Below, piece by piece: positions 18,345 to 27,987 of a stretch of 64,000 nucleotides of DNA (the first letter of the stretch is position 1; each line of letters opens with the position of its first letter). The stretch spans positions 62,001 through 126,000 of the forward strand of contig NZ_BMNS01000002.1 in assembly GCF_014646675.1 (NCBI RefSeq), given 5' to 3'. The position numbers and the translations under genes were made by a program. The notes under the pieces are model-generated. The model did no database searches, was not told the DNA's origin, and saw nothing but the letters and a program-made list of their open reading frames with translations. Source of the DNA: Lutibacter litoralis (lineage in GTDB: Bacteria; Bacteroidota; Bacteroidia; Flavobacteriales; Flavobacteriaceae).

Positions 18345-19616
18345 ATGACAGTTTCAAATATCTTTATCCAAAAAAGCTCTCGAATAGCATTGCTTTTTAT
18401 ACTATTTGTTAGTTTGTATTCTTGTGGTACTTACCAAAGTGCCTACAACGATGACGGAATCTATGGTTCTAGTAATCAAAAAGCTAATGAAGAAATTGTT
18501 ATTGTTGAAAAGTCTGAATTTGATAAAAACTATTTCTCTCATCAATTAGAAGAAATTCAAAATATTGGTGAAGAAGACGTTTTTACAGATATTGATGAGT
18601 ATTACTACGATGATGAAACGTATGACGAAGATGCTTCAAATTATTATGAGCCATGGGAACATACCGATAATATAACTATCAATATTAACTCTGGTTTTGG
18701 TAGTCATGGATATTATTGGCACAACCCATTTTATTATAACTATTCTTATAATTATTACCCTTACTATTACAACTATTATAGTCCATGGAGATCCTATAGA
18801 CCATGGTATTACAACGGTTATTACGGAGATTATTATTCTTACAATTATTATCCATATTATGGCGGGCATTATTATAATAACCCTTTTAGATACTATGGTT
18901 ACAATAATTATTACCCATATAACTATTATACTAATAATAATTATAAAAGATATGATTCTTATGGAAAAAGAACTACTTATAATACAAACACAAGAAGAGC
19001 TGCTACCTCTAACGCTGCTATAAGCAGAAGAAGCAGTGCTACAAATGCACAAAATAATAGAACAACAAACAGCACAACTAGGAGATCTTCAAACACAAGT
19101 AATAGAACAAAATCTGTTGATGAAAGTTTAAACACGAGATCTATTAATAGAGTTCCTACAAGAACTATTCAAAGAAGTGGTTCAACTAGAAGCATTAATC
19201 CAACAAGACAACAATCTTCTACCAGACAGCAATCTTCTACTAGACAATCTTCTACAAGAACAAGAGGGAATTCTTCATACAATAATACACCTTCAACTAG
19301 CAGATATTCTACAAATACATCTAGAGATAGAAATATTAAATATGTACCAAATAGTAGAGTAAGAACGATTAAAGGATCAGTTTCTAATTATAGTAATACT
19401 AAAACTAGAGCTACTAACACAAGAAGGTCTACAAAAAATTATGCACCTCCTAAAAATAGTTCTTCTAATAATTATAGTAGATCCTCTAAATCCACTAACA
19501 ATAATAGCTCATATTCGTCGTCCAGATCATCATCTTCAAGATCATCTGCAACAACATCTAGATCCTCAAGTTCATCATCTAGAAGTGCTTCAAGAGGTTC
19601 ATCTCGCAGAAATTAA
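18345..19616 (+). CDS. Low-complexity lipoprotein with Tyr/Asn-rich and Ser/Arg/Thr-rich halves
   Basis: 423 residues from the ATG at 18345; a TTG two codons earlier is possible. A lipoprotein signal ends in VSLYSC (Cys about 27). An acidic segment (about 45-100, many D/E/Y) is followed by a Tyr/Asn/Pro/Gly-rich stretch (about 105-205, such as YYNYSYNYYPYYYNYY) and a basic Ser/Thr/Arg/Asn-rich tail with short repeats (TRQQSS twice, then SSRSSS runs). Such proteins are common in Flavobacteria and are annotated as hypothetical; adhesive or cell-surface roles are possible but unproven. It is followed 24 bases later by a FadL-type outer membrane protein gene, perhaps cotranscribed. Composition is biased by the repeats, not obviously by transfer. 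Confidence 0.8.
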   Translation: MTVSNIFIQKSSRIALLFILFVSLYSCGTYQSAYNDDGIYGSSNQKANEEIVIVEKSEFDKNYFSHQLEEIQNIGEEDVFTDIDEYYYDDETYDEDASNYYEPWEHTDNITININSGFGSHGYYWHNPFYYNYSYNYYPYYYNYYSPWRSYRPWYYNGYYGDYYSYNYYPYYGGHYYNNPFRYYGYNNYYPYNYYTNNNYKRYDSYGKRTTYNTNTRRAATSNAAISRRSSATNAQNNRTTNSTTRRSSNTSNRTKSVDESLNTRSINRVPTRTIQRSGSTRSINPTRQQSSTRQQSSTRQSSTRTRGNSSYNNTPSTSRYSTNTSRDRNIKYVPNSRVRTIKGSVSNYSNTKTRATNTRRSTKNYAPPKNSSSNNYSRSSKSTNNNSSYSSSRSSSSRSSATTSRSSSSSSRSASRGSSRRN

Positions 19617-19640
19617 TATAAATAATAATTCTTTAACATT

Positions 19641-20990
19641 ATGAAAAAATTATTTTTAGCAGCAATGCTTTGTATTGCTTTCGTCTCCAATGCTCAAACT
19701 TTAGGTTATAATGACATTGGCGTATTATTCTCAAAAGAAAAAATTAATGGTACTGCTAGATACAATGCTATGAGTGGTGCTTTTGGAGCATTAGGTGGAG
19801 ATTTATCGGCCATTGAAACTAATCCTGCTGGAGCTGCAGTTTTTCTAAATAGTGAATTTGCAATTTCATTAAACATGAACAATACTGAAACTATTACAAA
19901 TTATTATGGAAATAATGAGTATTCAGAAAATGATATCACAAGCTTATCCCAAGCTGGTGGAGTATTTGTTTTTGAAAGTTATTCAAGAAATTCAGATTGG
20001 GGAAAAGTAGCTCTTGCTTTTAACTATAGTATTGCTAACGATTTTGAAACCCAATGGTTTGCTAGAGGAAACAATAACTACCCTACTTGGATAGATGATC
20101 CAAATGATGCCAATATTCAATATTTAAATTCTGACGGACAGTATTTTGAAAATTTTACTGAAGGCAGAAATGACAAATATTCATTTACATTTGCTTCAGA
20201 ATTAAACAACAAAATGTATTTAGGTGCTTCTTTTAGTACGTATGACATTGAAAATTTACAAAGAATTTTATTAGAAGAATACAATACAGACGGCCAAGGA
20301 AATAATTTAGAAGCATCTTTAATTCAAGAATTATATACTTATGGTGAAGGATTTTCATTTAATGTAGGTTTAATTTCAAAAGCAACAGAAAATATGCGTT
20401 TAGGTTTGGCATACCAGTCACCTGTTTGGTACACACTTTCTGAAGATTATTTAGATTCTGATTTAGAAGTTTATGTTAGTAACACAGACGAACTAATAAC
20501 TGATTTTTCTGGATACAACGCTTTCGATTATAAATTAAGAACCCCAAGCAAATTAACCGGAAGTTTTTCCTATATTTTTGAAAAAAAAGGTTTAATAAGC
20601 ATCGATTATATTTATAAAAATTACAGTAATATAGAGTTGGATATGGCGGGTAATTTTGGATTTATTGAAGAAAATAAAGCTTTTAATACAGATTTAGAAG
20701 CTAGGGGAGAATTAAGAATGGGTACAGAATGGCGCTTTGATAAACTCTCGATAAGAGGTGGATATCATTTTGAAAAAAGCCCCTACAAAAATGCTTTAGA
20801 CTCAGATGCTATTGAAGGTTTTTCTTTAGGTGCAGGATATAAATTTAGAGGTGGAAAAATTGATGCTTCTTATCAAAAAGATACAAATACAGCAGCTTAT
20901 AATTTTTATCCACAATACAACAATATTAATGCAGCTGAATTAGACATTGACACTTCAAAATTTACAGTTACATTGGTTTTAAATATTTAA
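19641..20990 (+). CDS. FadL/TodX-type outer membrane transport protein
   Basis: 449 residues. A signal peptide ends at FVSNAQ (about 18). The segment YNDIGVLFSKEKINGTARYN followed by AMSGAFGALGGDLSAIETNP is the hallmark of the Bacteroidota OmpP1/FadL group, where the NPAG motif follows the N-terminal hatch. The rest alternates aromatic and polar residues as in a long beta-barrel and ends in a beta-strand (FTVTLVLNI). The family transports hydrophobic compounds across the outer membrane; annotations as hemin receptor exist in this group but are not supported here. A terminator follows at 21011. Confidence 0.88.
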   Translation: MKKLFLAAMLCIAFVSNAQTLGYNDIGVLFSKEKINGTARYNAMSGAFGALGGDLSAIETNPAGAAVFLNSEFAISLNMNNTETITNYYGNNEYSENDITSLSQAGGVFVFESYSRNSDWGKVALAFNYSIANDFETQWFARGNNNYPTWIDDPNDANIQYLNSDGQYFENFTEGRNDKYSFTFASELNNKMYLGASFSTYDIENLQRILLEEYNTDGQGNNLEASLIQELYTYGEGFSFNVGLISKATENMRLGLAYQSPVWYTLSEDYLDSDLEVYVSNTDELITDFSGYNAFDYKLRTPSKLTGSFSYIFEKKGLISIDYIYKNYSNIELDMAGNFGFIEENKAFNTDLEARGELRMGTEWRFDKLSIRGGYHFEKSPYKNALDSDAIEGFSLGAGYKFRGGKIDASYQKDTNTAAYNFYPQYNNINAAELDIDTSKFTVTLVLNI

Positions 20991-21010
20991 TTTTAATTAC
21001 ATATAAATAT

Positions 21011-21039
21011 AAACGTCTCTGTTAAAGGGGGCGTTTTTT
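21011..21039 (+). terminator. Terminator after the FadL-type gene
   Basis: AAACGTCTC pairs with GGGGGCGTT, using G-U pairs, around TGTTAAA, followed by six T. Confidence 0.7.
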
Positions 21040-21070
21040 AATTTTACGCAATTACCTAAAATTGTTTTAG

Positions 21071-21078
21071 TACTTTTG
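21071..21078 (+). promoter_or_regulatory. -7 element of the NifU-family gene
   Basis: TACTTTTG matches TAnnTTTG, 17 bases before the ATG at 21096. Confidence 0.5.
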
Positions 21079-21095
21079 CACAAATACTTAAAAAA

Positions 21096-21995
21096 ATGGA
21101 TTCAGTTACTTTAAAAATAGAGAAAACAACAAACGATACTATACTTAAATTTACAGCAAATACAATTTTAATTAGTGGTAGTTATCAATTTAATAATATT
21201 GATGAAGCTAAAAACTCACCTTTAGCGCAACAATTATTTCATTTACCATTTATTAAACGTGTTTTAATTTCAGCAAACTTTATTGCTTTAGAACGTTTTT
21301 CAATTATTGAATGGGCAGATGTACAAGAAGAAGTTAAAGAGCAAATAGAAAATTATTTAAACAGCCCTGGAGGTGTTTTAGTATTAGAAGAAACGGCAAC
21401 AACTAAAAAAGTTCCTGTTGAAATATATTCTGAAGTAACACCAAACCCAAGTGTTTTAAAATTTGTTGCAAACAAAAAGCTTGTAGAATTTGATTTAGAA
21501 TATAAAAATATTGAAGAAGCTAAAAATTCTCCTTTAGCTACCGAATTATATAATTTCTCGTTTGTAAAAGAAATTTTTATTTCAGAAAATTATGTTTCTA
21601 TCACAAAATTTGATATTGTTGAATGGAGTGAAATAACCAATGAAATTAGAAGCTTTATAAAACAATTTATTGCAGACGGCAAATCAATTGTAGATAAAAG
21701 TGTACAACCAAAAAAGAACGAACAAAGTCAAGGTATTCAATTAGAAGACTTAGATGATGTTTCTAAGCAAATTATTGCAATCTTAGATGAATATATAAAA
21801 CCTGCTGTAGCGGCTGATGGAGGTAACATTTTATTCCAATCTTACGAGCAAAAAACAAAAGTTGTTAATGTTATTTTACAAGGAGCCTGTAGTGGTTGTC
21901 CGTCTTCAACAATTACCTTAAAAAATGGTATTGAAAATATGCTAAAACAGTTAATCCCTGGTCAAATTGAACAAGTTATAGCCTTAAATCAGTAA
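21096..21995 (+). CDS. NifU-family iron-sulfur scaffold/carrier protein
   Basis: 299 residues. Two copies of the Nfu N-terminal domain (about 6-90 and 110-195) can be aligned by eye: each has the pattern F-x-A-N-K/T, then EAKNSPLA, then a strand ending in the IVEWxE motif. The C-terminal NifU domain (about 220-295) holds the cluster-binding pair in GACSGCPSS. The protein would receive and deliver [4Fe-4S] clusters in the cytoplasm. Single-copy Nfu proteins have one N domain; the doubled N-domain is common in Flavobacteria. menG follows 4 bases later, so they are cotranscribed. Confidence 0.93.
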   Translation: MDSVTLKIEKTTNDTILKFTANTILISGSYQFNNIDEAKNSPLAQQLFHLPFIKRVLISANFIALERFSIIEWADVQEEVKEQIENYLNSPGGVLVLEETATTKKVPVEIYSEVTPNPSVLKFVANKKLVEFDLEYKNIEEAKNSPLATELYNFSFVKEIFISENYVSITKFDIVEWSEITNEIRSFIKQFIADGKSIVDKSVQPKKNEQSQGIQLEDLDDVSKQIIAILDEYIKPAVAADGGNILFQSYEQKTKVVNVILQGACSGCPSSTITLKNGIENMLKQLIPGQIEQVIALNQ

Positions 21996-21999
21996 ATTA

Positions 22000-22728
22000 A
22001 TGGTAAAAAAAGTAAACCCTTACAAAGATTCCGATTTAGGAAAAAAACAGCAAGTTGCCCAAATGTTCGATACTATTTCTAATGAATATGACGGCTTAAA
22101 CCGTGTAATTTCTTTTGGAATTGATATTAAATGGCGTAAAAAAGTGGTTAAAATAATTGGCGCAACTAATCCAGATAAAATATTAGATATTGCAACTGGT
22201 ACAGGAGATTTGGCAATTAATTTAACCGAAACAAATGCTTCAAAAATAATTGGATTAGACATTTCTGAAGGAATGCTAGATGTTGGGCGAAAAAAAATTG
22301 AAGAATTGAAATTAAACAATCAAATTGAAATGATTTTTGGTGATTCAGAAAACATTCCTTTTGAAGCTAACTATTTCGATGCCATAACGGTAGCGTTTGG
22401 GGTTCGTAATTTTGAAAATTTAGAGAAAGGCTTGTCAGAAATTTATCGTGTTTTAAAACCGAACGGAACTTTTGTAGTTTTAGAAACCTCTATTCCAACA
22501 AAAACACCCTACAAACAAGGTTATAAATTTTACGCAAAATATATACTTCCTACCATTGGAAAACTTTTTTCAAAAGATAAAACGGCTTACAAATATTTGT
22601 CTGATTCTGCTGCTGCTTTTCCTTATGGAAAAACTTTCAACAATATTTTAGCAAAAATTGGGTTTATAAATATTGAAAACAAACCACAGACATTTGGGGT
22701 TTCTTCAATATATATAGCTAAAAAATAA
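22000..22728 (+). CDS. menG: Demethylmenaquinone methyltransferase
   Basis: 242 residues. Methylates demethylmenaquinone to menaquinone, the last step of quinone synthesis. Class I SAM-dependent fold: SAM-binding motif [13 protein letters not shown], then GLDISEGML and [13 protein letters not shown]; the UbiE/MenG signatures [13 protein letters not shown] near residue 28 and [13 protein letters not shown] are present. It starts 4 bases after the NifU gene and is followed 3 bases later by porT, a gene order often kept in Flavobacteria. Bacteroidota use menaquinone, hence menG rather than ubiE. Confidence 0.96.
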   Translation: MVKKVNPYKDSDLGKKQQVAQMFDTISNEYDGLNRVISFGIDIKWRKKVVKIIGATNPDKILDIATGTGDLAINLTETNASKIIGLDISEGMLDVGRKKIEELKLNNQIEMIFGDSENIPFEANYFDAITVAFGVRNFENLEKGLSEIYRVLKPNGTFVVLETSIPTKTPYKQGYKFYAKYILPTIGKLFSKDKTAYKYLSDSAAAFPYGKTFNNILAKIGFINIENKPQTFGVSSIYIAKK

Positions 22729-22731
22729 TGT

Positions 22732-23430
22732 ATGAGAAAAATTGTTTTATTAATTATTTTTATTTTTAGTATTAACAGTATTAATGCTCAAAAACGAGAT
22801 AAAGTAATTTACAAACAAACATGGGATAAACAAACTGTTTTTTGGGGTTATTACCTAGGACTCAACAAAAAAGGCTACAAAATAAGCTATAAATCTGAAG
22901 GTTCTTTTATTGATGTGACATCCAATACGGGGTTTAATGTTGGCTTAATTGGTGATTTGCGTTTGCATAAAAACATCAACTTAAGATTAGAGCCTGGACT
23001 TTCGAGCAATACCAAAGAACTTGCATTTACACATATTGAGGGCGGTCCAAAAGATAGCATAAGAGCTGTAAGCGCCACCTACTTAAGGATTCCTTTATTA
23101 TTAAAATTAAGTACAAATAGGCTATATAATATTCGCCCTTATCTAATTGGCGGTGTTTCTTATGATTATAATTTTTCGAGCAATCAAGATAATCCCGACG
23201 ATAATTTTAATAGTGAGTTTAGAATGAAAAAAAGTAATTTCACTTATGAAATTGGTGTTGGCGTAGATTTTTATCTTCCTTATTTTATATTTTCACCATC
23301 AATTAGAGGTGTTTTCGCTATAAATGATGAACTTATTAGAGATAATGCGACTAATGGTTATAGTCCTTGGACTGGAAATGTAGATTATTTTGGAACAAGA
23401 GGTGTTTTTTTAAAACTAGCTTTTCATTAA
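22732..23430 (+). CDS. porT: PorT-family outer membrane protein of type IX secretion
   Basis: 232 residues. A signal peptide ends at NSINAQ (about 19). The body is an eight-strand outer-membrane beta-barrel of the OMP_b-brl type, with LRLEPGLSSNTKELAF, TYLRIPLLLKLSTNR and YEIGVGVDFYLPYFIFSPSI as regular strands and a terminal FLKLAFH strand. PorT is required for type IX secretion and gliding in Bacteroidota. The adjacency to menG supports the call. Its stop overlaps by 4 bases the end of the convergent methyltransferase gene. Confidence 0.9.
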   Translation: MRKIVLLIIFIFSINSINAQKRDKVIYKQTWDKQTVFWGYYLGLNKKGYKISYKSEGSFIDVTSNTGFNVGLIGDLRLHKNINLRLEPGLSSNTKELAFTHIEGGPKDSIRAVSATYLRIPLLLKLSTNRLYNIRPYLIGGVSYDYNFSSNQDNPDDNFNSEFRMKKSNFTYEIGVGVDFYLPYFIFSPSIRGVFAINDELIRDNATNGYSPWTGNVDYFGTRGVFLKLAFH

Positions 23431-24155
23431 TTTCCTCTTTTAAACTCACTTAATAAAATTGCAGTTGCAGTTGCAACATTTAAACTTTCAGTTTGTTGTA
23501 AATTTCCAAACCTTGGAATTGAAACAGCATTTTCTAACAGTTCTAAAACAGGTTTACTAATTCCGTTGGCTTCATTTCCCATAACTAAAACCGCATTAGT
23601 TGGCAACACTGTTTTATACAAATTGTCACCATTCATTAAAGAAGCATAAGTTGGCTTATTCGTACTTTTTAAATAAACCTTTAAATCTGTATAAAATATG
23701 GAAACTCTAGTTAAAGAGCCCATAGATGCTTGTACAACTTTTGCGTTATAACAATCTACCGTATCTTTAGAGCATATAAGCTGGTCTATTCCAAACCAAT
23801 CACACAATCTAATAATTGTTCCTAAATTTCCAGGGTCATTAATTTCGTCTAAAGCTAAAACCAATCCTTCTTTTTCAATAAAATTAGCAGTAGGAATTTT
23901 AAAAATTGCCAATACATTATTTGGTGTTATTAAGTTGCTTATTTTCTTTAAATCGGATTGAGGAATTATTGTTTTATTCTTGTAATTTATATACTCAGTA
24001 GCGTCAACGCAAAATAGCTGCTCTAGCTCAAATGTTGAATTTAAAAATTCATTTACAACTTTAATTCCTTCAACAATAAATAAATTAGTAGCAATTCTGT
24101 ACTTTTTTTTTCGTAAACTCGTTATTAATTTTAGTTGATTTTTACTTAAACTCAT
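23427..24155 (-). CDS. TrmH/SpoU-family RNA 2'-O-methyltransferase
   Basis: 242 residues. The N-terminal substrate-binding region (about 1-90) begins MSLSKNQLKLITSLRKKKYR, as in many Bacteroidota members. The SPOUT knot contains motif 1 ALDEINDPGNLGTIIRLCDW, motif 2 VLVMGNEANGIS and motif 3 VSIPRFGNLQQTESLNVATA. It methylates ribose in tRNA or rRNA; the exact target cannot be read from sequence. Convergent with porT with a 4-base overlap of stop regions. Confidence 0.94.
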   Translation of the reverse strand: MSLSKNQLKLITSLRKKKYRIATNLFIVEGIKVVNEFLNSTFELEQLFCVDATEYINYKNKTIIPQSDLKKISNLITPNNVLAIFKIPTANFIEKEGLVLALDEINDPGNLGTIIRLCDWFGIDQLICSKDTVDCYNAKVVQASMGSLTRVSIFYTDLKVYLKSTNKPTYASLMNGDNLYKTVLPTNAVLVMGNEANGISKPVLELLENAVSIPRFGNLQQTESLNVATATAILLSEFKRGN

Positions 24156-24179
24156 TTATCTTTATATATAAAATAGTAA

Positions 24180-24210
24180 TTGGGTAATACTCCGAAAAGT
24201 TTTACATTTG
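24180..24210 (+). promoter_or_regulatory. Promoter of the BamA/TamA-like gene (-33 TTG, -7 TACATTTG)
   Basis: TTG at 24180-24182, a 20-base spacer, and TACATTTG at 24203-24210 make a full consensus promoter. It covers the upstream TTG codon at 24208, which therefore cannot be the translation start. Confidence 0.7.
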
Positions 24211-24231
24211 AACAAATTTAAACTCTTATTT

Positions 24232-26700
24232 TTGAAAAACAATTTTATAATATTACTAATTTTAATAAGTATAACCTTAAACTTTTCATCTTGCAACACT
24301 TTAAAGTATGTTTCGGATGAAGATTTCCTACTTACCAAAAATTCAGTTTTTGTAAATAATAAAAAAAATGTTGATTCTGAAATAACAGATTATATTGCGC
24401 AACGCCCTAATCAATTGGTTTTAGGAGTTGCTTTCCCACTACATTTTTATAATATTGGAAATAAAAATTTTGAAACCGATTACAATATTTGGAAAACAAC
24501 GCATCCGAATACTTCAAAATTTGTAACATCAATATTTTCCGAAAAACAAACAAAAGGATTACACAATTTTAAAAAGGGATCGAACAATTGGTTTTTAAAC
24601 AATGGCGAACCTCCAGTTATTTTTGATGTTAAAAAAGCGAAGCAAACAATAGAGAATTTAAAATTACATTATTATAATCAAGGCTATTTTAATGCTGAGG
24701 TAAATTTTGAAGAAATAAAAAGCAAACGCAAAAAAATTACTATAAATTACAATATTAACACAGGAAAACCCTATACCTTAGACACAATTACAACAAATAT
24801 AGAATCTAAAGTTTTAGACTCTATTTATGCTGAAAATAAAGAAAAATCATTTTTAAAAAAGGGAGAGCAGTTTAAATACGAACTCTTTTTTGACGAACAA
24901 GACAGAATTAACGAACTCTTTAGAAATTCAGGAATTTATCGTTTTAATAAAAACGCCATATTAGTAGAAGCTGATACCGCTAATTACAAATCTAATATTA
25001 ACTTAATAATAAATGATAGTATAGCAAATGTCCCTTTTAAAATTCAAAAAATTAACAATGTAAATATTTATACCGATTATTTTTATAATACAAAAGATGA
25101 ACCTATAAAAGATAGTTTAAATTATAAAGGCTATTTATTTTTATCCCAAAAAAACCTCAGATACAATCCTAAACTTCTTTTAGAAAGCGTGTTTATTGAA
25201 CCAAACACCATATATAAAGACCAAACTAGAGAATTAACTCGTAAAAACTTAAGAAGATTAAATAATTTTAAAAACATTACTATAAAGTACAAAGAGTTAG
25301 AAAATGACTTATTAGAAGCTTCCATTTATTTGTCGCCTTTAAAAAAATATTCCATTGGAACCAGTGCAGAACTTACACATTCTAATATAAGGCAACTCGG
25401 TATTTCTGGAAAATTATCTTTTTCCAACCTCAACATATTTAAAGGAGCTGAAATCTTAAAGTTCTCTGTACAAGGTTCTTTCTTAGACTCTAAAGATGCA
25501 GCCGACAAAGAGAAGTTACTAAATGCATGGGAAGTTGGAGGTGATGTTTCGTTAGAAATTCCGCGTATTCTTTTTCCTTTTAAACCAGACAATATTATTC
25601 CAAAAAATATGGCACCCAATACAATTTTAACATTGGGTACTTCATTGCAAAAAAACATTGGATTAGATAAACAAAAATTTACAGGTATAATTGATTATAC
25701 TTGGGAATCTACTCAAACAAAAAAACACAGTCTTCAACTTTTAAATGCTCAATTTATTAAAAACTTAAATATAGACTCATACTTTAATATTTATAAGTCT
25801 GAATTTAATGAAATCCAAAATATCGCTTCCACATATTTTAATGAAAATGCTTTAGAAACCACAAAAGTAATTCCTTTTATTAATGAAAATATCGATTCCA
25901 ATTTTGAACAAACCAACCCAAACGAATTTAAAATAGCTCAAAATATTAAAAATCGTTATTCAATTATAACTGAAGATGTTTACATACCTTCAGCCGCATA
26001 TACTTTTACTTTTAACAATAGCGAAAGTTATAAAGATACCGATTTTTCTTTTTTTAGGGCACGTATAGTGTCAGCTGGTAATTTAACAACTTTACTTTCA
26101 AGCAAAAAAGATAACAACAATGTTAACTTATTATTTAATACGCCAATAGCTCAATATATTAGAACAGATTTAGAATATAAAAAATTCTGGAATTTAACTT
26201 TGGAGAACGTACTTGCTTTTAGAAGTTTTTTAGGAATTGCTTTTCCATATAACAATTCCAAAACCATTCCTTTTAGTAGAAGTTATTTTATTGGTGGGCC
26301 TAACGATTTAAGAGCTTGGAGAATTTACGATTTAGGACCAGGTTCTACAAAAACAGGTTTAGAATACAATGTGGGTAATCTCAAATTTCTTACAAGTTTA
26401 GAATATCGATTTAAGGTAATTAATAGTGTAAAAGGAGCTTTATTTATTGATGCAGGGAATATTTGGGACATCTCAAATGCCACCGTAACAACTGCTGAAG
26501 GAAAATTTAATGGTTTTAATTCTTTAAAAGATATAGCAATAGGGTCTGGTTTTGGAATTCGATATGATTTAAGCTTTATTTTATTAAGGTTAGACTTAGG
26601 TTTTAAAACCTACGAACCCTACTTAGAAAATAATAAATGGTTTCAACACATAAACTTTAAAAATAATGTTTATAATTTTGGAATTAGTTACCCTTTTTAG
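24232..26700 (+). CDS. BamA/TamA-like outer membrane assembly lipoprotein (Omp85 family)
   Basis: 822 residues from the TTG at 24232; the alternative TTG at 24208 lies inside the promoter. An N-terminal signal ends in NFSSC, a lipobox, which is unusual for Omp85 but regular for the Bacteroidota TamA-like group. POTRA-like repeats occupy about 90-400. The C-terminal surface-antigen (D15) barrel has SRSYFIGGPNDLRAWRIYDL, the hallmark (V/I)RGF-equivalent segment, then LEYRFKVINSVKGALFIDAG and a last strand ending in FGISYPF. It would insert or assemble outer-membrane proteins. BamA proper is usually larger than its neighbours suggest here, so TamA-like is the safer label. Confidence 0.9.
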   Translation: MKNNFIILLILISITLNFSSCNTLKYVSDEDFLLTKNSVFVNNKKNVDSEITDYIAQRPNQLVLGVAFPLHFYNIGNKNFETDYNIWKTTHPNTSKFVTSIFSEKQTKGLHNFKKGSNNWFLNNGEPPVIFDVKKAKQTIENLKLHYYNQGYFNAEVNFEEIKSKRKKITINYNINTGKPYTLDTITTNIESKVLDSIYAENKEKSFLKKGEQFKYELFFDEQDRINELFRNSGIYRFNKNAILVEADTANYKSNINLIINDSIANVPFKIQKINNVNIYTDYFYNTKDEPIKDSLNYKGYLFLSQKNLRYNPKLLLESVFIEPNTIYKDQTRELTRKNLRRLNNFKNITIKYKELENDLLEASIYLSPLKKYSIGTSAELTHSNIRQLGISGKLSFSNLNIFKGAEILKFSVQGSFLDSKDAADKEKLLNAWEVGGDVSLEIPRILFPFKPDNIIPKNMAPNTILTLGTSLQKNIGLDKQKFTGIIDYTWESTQTKKHSLQLLNAQFIKNLNIDSYFNIYKSEFNEIQNIASTYFNENALETTKVIPFINENIDSNFEQTNPNEFKIAQNIKNRYSIITEDVYIPSAAYTFTFNNSESYKDTDFSFFRARIVSAGNLTTLLSSKKDNNNVNLLFNTPIAQYIRTDLEYKKFWNLTLENVLAFRSFLGIAFPYNNSKTIPFSRSYFIGGPNDLRAWRIYDLGPGSTKTGLEYNVGNLKFLTSLEYRFKVINSVKGALFIDAGNIWDISNATVTTAEGKFNGFNSLKDIAIGSGFGIRYDLSFILLRLDLGFKTYEPYLENNKWFQHINFKNNVYNFGISYPF

Positions 26701-26764
26701 TAGAAAATACTATTTCGTTTTCGTTTTTTTTCAATTCTAAGCATAATAAATAGGTATAAATCCT

Positions 26765-26772
26765 TAATTTTG
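26765..26772 (+). promoter_or_regulatory. -7 element of fba
   Basis: TAATTTTG matches TAnnTTTG, 40 bases before the ATG at 26813. Confidence 0.5.
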
Positions 26773-26812
26773 TTACCATCAAATAATACACAATTAATAC
26801 AACTAAATAATT

Positions 26813-27880
26813 ATGAGTCATACTATTAAACCGGGAGTTGCGACAGGAAGTGAAGTACAAGCAATTTTCAAATTAGCAAAATCAAAAAATTTCGCATTAC
26901 CAGCTGTAAATGTTATTGGGTCAAACACAATTAATGCTGTTTTAGAAACTGCAAAAGAATTAAATTCTCCTGTAATTATTCAATTCTCTAACGGAGGAGC
27001 TCAATTTAATGCCGGAAAAGGATTGTCTAACGACGGTCAAAAAGCAGCAATCGCTGGTGGTATTGCCGGTGCAAAACACATACATACTTTAGCTGAAGCT
27101 TATGGAGTTCCTGTAATTTTACATACAGACCACTGCGCAAAAAAATTATTACCTTGGATTGATGGATTATTAGATGCTGGAGAACAATTTTTTAAAGAAA
27201 CTGGCAAACCGTTATATAGTTCTCATATGATAGATTTATCTGAAGAACCTTTAGAAGAAAATATCGAAATTTGTAAAACCTATTTAGCACGTATGGCTAA
27301 AATGGGAATGACTTTAGAAATTGAATTAGGTATTACAGGTGGTGAAGAAGATGGTGTAGATAATTCTGATATAGATGTTTCTAAACTTTATACACAACCT
27401 GAAGAAGTTGCTTATGCTTATGATGAACTTAAAAAAGTAAGTGATAACTTTACAATTGCTGCTTCTTTTGGAAATGTTCACGGTGTTTACAAACCAGGAA
27501 ACGTTAAATTAACTCCAAAAATATTAGACAATTCTCAAAAATATATTGAAAATAAAAATGGAACAGAAACAAATCCTGTAGATTTTGTATTCCACGGAGG
27601 ATCTGGTTCATCATTAGAAGAAATTAGAGAAGCTATTGGTTATGGCGTTATTAAAATGAACATTGACACTGACCTTCAATTTGCTTTTACAGAAGGAATT
27701 AGAGATTATATGAATGAGAAAATTGACTATTTAAGAACACAAATAGGAAATCCTGATGGAGCTGATCAACCAAACAAAAAATACTACGATCCACGTGGTT
27801 GGTTACGAAAAGGTGAAGAAACTTTTAAAGCTCGTTTAATTCAGGCTTTTAAAGATTTAAACTGTGTAGATACACTATAA
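26813..27880 (+). CDS. fbaA: Fructose-bisphosphate aldolase, class II
   Basis: 355 residues, the class IIA length. Cleaves or forms fructose 1,6-bisphosphate in glycolysis and gluconeogenesis. The zinc-binding motif HTDHCAKKLLPW and the catalytic base region GITGGEEDG are clear; further zinc ligands appear in GNVHGVYKPGN and FVFHGGSGSS. The NIDTDLQFAFTEGIRDY segment completes the class II signature. It has its own -7 box and a strong terminator at 27906. Confidence 0.98.
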   Translation: MSHTIKPGVATGSEVQAIFKLAKSKNFALPAVNVIGSNTINAVLETAKELNSPVIIQFSNGGAQFNAGKGLSNDGQKAAIAGGIAGAKHIHTLAEAYGVPVILHTDHCAKKLLPWIDGLLDAGEQFFKETGKPLYSSHMIDLSEEPLEENIEICKTYLARMAKMGMTLEIELGITGGEEDGVDNSDIDVSKLYTQPEEVAYAYDELKKVSDNFTIAASFGNVHGVYKPGNVKLTPKILDNSQKYIENKNGTETNPVDFVFHGGSGSSLEEIREAIGYGVIKMNIDTDLQFAFTEGIRDYMNEKIDYLRTQIGNPDGADQPNKKYYDPRGWLRKGEETFKARLIQAFKDLNCVDTL

Positions 27881-27905
27881 AACATAAATTTATACTATAA
27901 ATTTT

Positions 27906-27945
27906 CAAAGAGAACATATAAAAATATGTTCTCTTTGTTTTTTTT
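27906..27945 (+). terminator. Terminator of fba
   Basis: CAAAGAGAACATAT (27906-27919) pairs perfectly with ATATGTTCTCTTTG (27924-27937), followed by eight T. Confidence 0.92.
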
Positions 27946-27987
27946 AGTAATTTGCACCTCTATTTCGCAATATAAAATTATATACAT

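Noticed and set aside
18636-19052. Long open frames on the minus strand and in the other plus frame across the Tyr/Asn-rich gene
   Set aside because: They are by-products of the biased codons TAT/TAC/AAT of the real gene; the translations are Ile/Val- or Ile/Thr-rich strings without natural composition.
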